A stretch of DNA of 6,451 bases from a bacterium UBP10_UBA1149 (GTDB lineage: Bacteria > Desulfobacterota > Binatia > UBA1149). Positions within the stretch are counted from its first letter, which is position 1; every line of letters starts with the position of its first letter. A program made the position numbers and the translations under genes. The notes under the pieces were generated by a model. It made no database searches, was not told the origin of the DNA, and was given only the letters and a program-made list of their open reading frames with translations. The stretch is taken from positions 91,686 to 98,136 of the forward strand of contig DBZX01000015.1 of assembly GCA_002311335.1 (NCBI GenBank). The letters are read 5' to 3'. Positions 4,519 through 6,451 of the stretch are shown here, in pieces.

Positions 4519-6451
4519 TTATTTGCCGCGGTGGTTCCAGAGCCCGTTGTCGTCGTAGGTGACGGCAAACTCTTTTTCCATCAGGCTCACCGCCTGGAAA
4601 ACAGTTTTCTCGCGGCCGGGCTTGAGAGAATCGGGGTTCTCCGAGCAGTACCAGGCCATGTCCTGCAGCAGGTCGGGCCCCGCCTCGGCCGCGTTGAGAA
4701 CGTACACCGGCACGTCGGTGAGCAGGTGCTTGTAGAGCAGCACCGAGCGTTCGATCCTGTCGAGTATGAAGGCGCCCAGCGCTTCGTCACCGTTCATCAG
4801 CGCCGCCACGTCGCCCTTGCGCGCCGCCTTAAGCGCGTCGAGCAGGCGGTCGCCGGTCACGCCCTGGCCGATGAGCAGCGAGGAGACGTCGCAGCTGTCG
4901 TTGTAGAAGGGTTGAAAACTGCCATCCGCCGCGCGGCCTTTCATTATGAAGTCGAGAGCCTGGGCAGGCCTGAGCCTGCGGACCACGAAGTCGAGGTCGG
5001 GGTCGTCCTCGAGCAGCATTATGAGGCCGAGCTTATGGACGTCGCGGTCGCAGTAAAAAATGTCCCAGTCGGGGTCGTAGAAGAGACGCTCGTGGGGGTA
5101 ATCGTGGGTGCACTGGCCCAGCACTTCGCGTCGTCCGTCGGCGCCGTAGTCGGCCATGGGGTTTTCGATTACGGCTTCGTTTTCAGACAACACCAGCTCG
5201 CGGCTCAGCAGGCCACGCGTGCGAAGGTAGAAGAACCTTTCGGTTGGCCAGGTGTCCCAGTTGCCGCTGCCGTCCTTGTTCTGTCCGGCCGGCACGAGGT
5301 TGATCCAGTCGTCCTGGGCCAGGTAGCCCACGCTCTTCATGATCTCGGTGGCTTTGGTCTCGTCGCTGCGCACCGTGTAGCGACGCTTGAGCTCGTTGCG
5401 CCGGGTGTCGATGTTGCGTTCTGTCCAGAAGGTGGCTGCGCGGGTTTTGCCCGAGCCGTCGCCACCCATGAACACCGTGCAGCTGCCGCTGCTCGACAGT
5501 ATTGCGCTCGACGCGTGGGCGCCGATGACCTCGGCCACCGCCATCACCGCGGCGGTGCCGGAGTGAACGCCCCGGCATTTAATTTCACCGTGGTAATCAG
5601 TGTTTATGGCGATTATGACGACCGAATCACCTATGTCGTCGAGCTTGCAGGCGTAGAAAAAGCACGAGGGAGTAATAGACTTGGTCGAGGTGTCGAAGAA
5701 CTGCGAGTCTCGCAGCCTCGTCGGCAGCCCCAGCTTGATGGGGTTCTCGTCCTTCTCCTTGAGCTGGCTGACGAACTCCTTGTAGGCGCGTTCGTTGGGC
5801 GGGATGCCTACCACGGTAATCGTGCGCACTATGGGCACTGGGCGGTTCATGCCCTCGAAGCGCTGCTCGAGTACCCCGGCGAGTTCGAGGTTGACCGGGT
5901 CGTTGAGCTGAAAAAAGTTTACCTGCGTGGTGCGATAGAGCTGCGGCACGTTGCCACGATGCTCGGCCTGCACGCCGCCGCTGAAGAAACGGGCGCGCAG
6001 GGTCTTGCCGCCGGTCAGCACGTTCATGGCCTCGAGCCAGGCCCGCGCTTCTTTCACGTCGCGGTCGTGGTTCTTCTTGTCTATGCGCGCCACCAGCCGG
6101 GACGAGAGCGTTGACTGGGTGGTGTTGTAAGAGCTCATCAGCGGACCGATGGTCGGATCCTCGGCTGTCTCGAGGTCAAGGCGCAGGATCACGTCGCCGC
6201 GGTCGTTGATGCCGACTTCGCGCAGGCCGGGGTTGTGTCGGATGTAGAGGCCGTCGAGCCATAGCAGGCGGCCGATCTGCGTCTTGGTCACGCCCGAGAG
6301 ATCGGCTGCACCATCGGAGAACTCGGTGAGCTCGGCGGGCACGATGTAAGAGGCCATCTGCTTGGTCATGTCCGAGTTGAACACGCGCACGCGGCGGCCG
6401 AGTTCGGCTATGGTGATGCCGGCGTTTCGGGTCCGGTCGCGGTCAATGGCG
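4519..6451 (-). CDS. Large P-loop protein with a PEPCK-like fold (5' end beyond window)
   Basis: The frame is open from the right edge to a TAA at 4519-4521, about 643 residues. A GTG at 6388-6390 is the first possible start in the window, but neither it nor the ATG at 6367-6369 has a Shine-Dalgarno, and the 20 upstream codons read as coherent protein, so the true start probably lies outside. Residues are numbered from that GTG. Seen: Walker A GGDGSGKT (309-316); Y266-H-G-E-I-K271-C272, resembling the Y-x-GEMKK motif of ATP-PEPCK; GAH292ASSA, resembling the PMHCSAN metal-ligand segment; an acidic pair D360-D361 like the PEPCK GDD motif; and a C-terminal LGLIMLLEDDP...VRRLRPAQALDFI (454-482), resembling the ADAFGVLPPVSRLT region. 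Their order and most spacings match PEPCK, but about 30 extra residues lie between P-loop and acidic pair, and the second Lys of GEMKK appears as Cys. It is probably a cytosolic ATP- or GTP-dependent enzyme, either a diverged PEPCK relative or a kinase of the PEPCK/HprK fold, rather than a canonical PEPCK. No signal peptide or membrane segment is seen. Confidence 0.75.
   Translation of the reverse strand, partial: AIDRDRTRNAGITIAELGRRVRVFNSDMTKQMASYIVPAELTEFSDGAADLSGVTKTQIGRLLWLDGLYIRHNPGLREVGINDRGDVILRLDLETAEDPTIGPLMSSYNTTQSTLSSRLVARIDKKNHDRDVKEARAWLEAMNVLTGGKTLRARFFSGGVQAEHRGNVPQLYRTTQVNFFQLNDPVNLELAGVLEQRFEGMNRPVPIVRTITVVGIPPNERAYKEFVSQLKEKDENPIKLGLPTRLRDSQFFDTSTKSITPSCFFYACKLDDIGDSVVIIAINTDYHGEIKCRGVHSGTAAVMAVAEVIGAHASSAILSSSGSCTVFMGGDGSGKTRAATFWTERNIDTRRNELKRRYTVRSDETKATEIMKSVGYLAQDDWINLVPAGQNKDGSGNWDTWPTERFFYLRTRGLLSRELVLSENEAVIENPMADYGADGRREVLGQCTHDYPHERLFYDPDWDIFYCDRDVHKLGLIMLLEDDPDLDFVVRRLRPAQALDFIMKGRAADGSFQPFYNDSCDVSSLLIGQGVTGDRLLDALKAARKGDVAALMNGDEALGAFILDRIERSVLLYKHLLTDVPVYVLNAAEAGPDLLQDMAWYCSENPDSLKPGREKTVFQAVSLMEKEFAVTYDDNGLWNHRGK

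Noticed and set aside
4531..6114. 527-residue open frame on the plus strand
   Set aside because: It is antisense to the P-loop protein and low in hydrophobic-core pattern; it is rich in Val/Ala/Arg/His as expected from the mirror of a GC-rich gene. The minus-strand protein has clear motifs.

Overview
The window is a GC-rich piece of bacterial chromosome with strongly G/C-biased third codon positions and normal coding density. It holds five protein-coding genes, two of them cut by the window edges. I see no mobile element, CRISPR array, rRNA or tRNA. Gene content fits a Gram-negative bacterium of the broad deltaproteobacterial kind: a periplasmic DsbA-like lipoprotein, PF03706-type membrane proteins, a zinc-ribbon/TPR membrane protein, and above all an apparent selenoprotein. 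This taxonomic reading is an inference from gene content only.

Layout from left to right. (1) 1-1168, minus strand: N-terminal 389 residues of a zinc-ribbon, single-TM, TPR protein whose C-terminus lies off the left edge. (2) 1169-1352: divergent intergenic region with a perfect 16-bp inverted repeat next to the TPR gene's Shine-Dalgarno, a GC hairpin, and a perfect TATAAT facing right. (3) 1353-2456, plus: multi-pass membrane protein of the LPG-synthase-TM/flippase-like family. (4) 2525-2560: rho-independent terminator serving the minus-strand gene to its right. (5) 2597-3355, minus: DsbA-like thioredoxin-fold lipoprotein whose frame is interrupted by one TGA (3032-3034), exactly where the first catalytic Cys of the CPFC motif belongs. 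A SECIS-like hairpin follows at the right distance, so I read it as one selenoprotein with a Sec-Pro-Phe-Cys active site. (6) 3356-3525: divergent promoter region with a good sigma70-type promoter for the selenoprotein gene. (7) 3526-4476, plus: a second, diverged PF03706-family membrane protein. (8) 4519-6451, minus: a large P-loop protein that by hand alignment looks like a diverged phosphoenolpyruvate carboxykinase (PEPCK) fold; its 5' end lies off the right edge.

The genes alternate in strand (minus, plus, minus, plus, minus), so this is not an operon and each gene is probably transcribed separately. The selenoprotein gene is a self-contained unit with its own promoter, strong Shine-Dalgarno and terminator, sitting between two paralogous membrane proteins. 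Whether these neighbours work together cannot be told from this window. The main discovery is the recoded UGA: a conventional ORF caller would split the gene into two fragments or call it a pseudogene.
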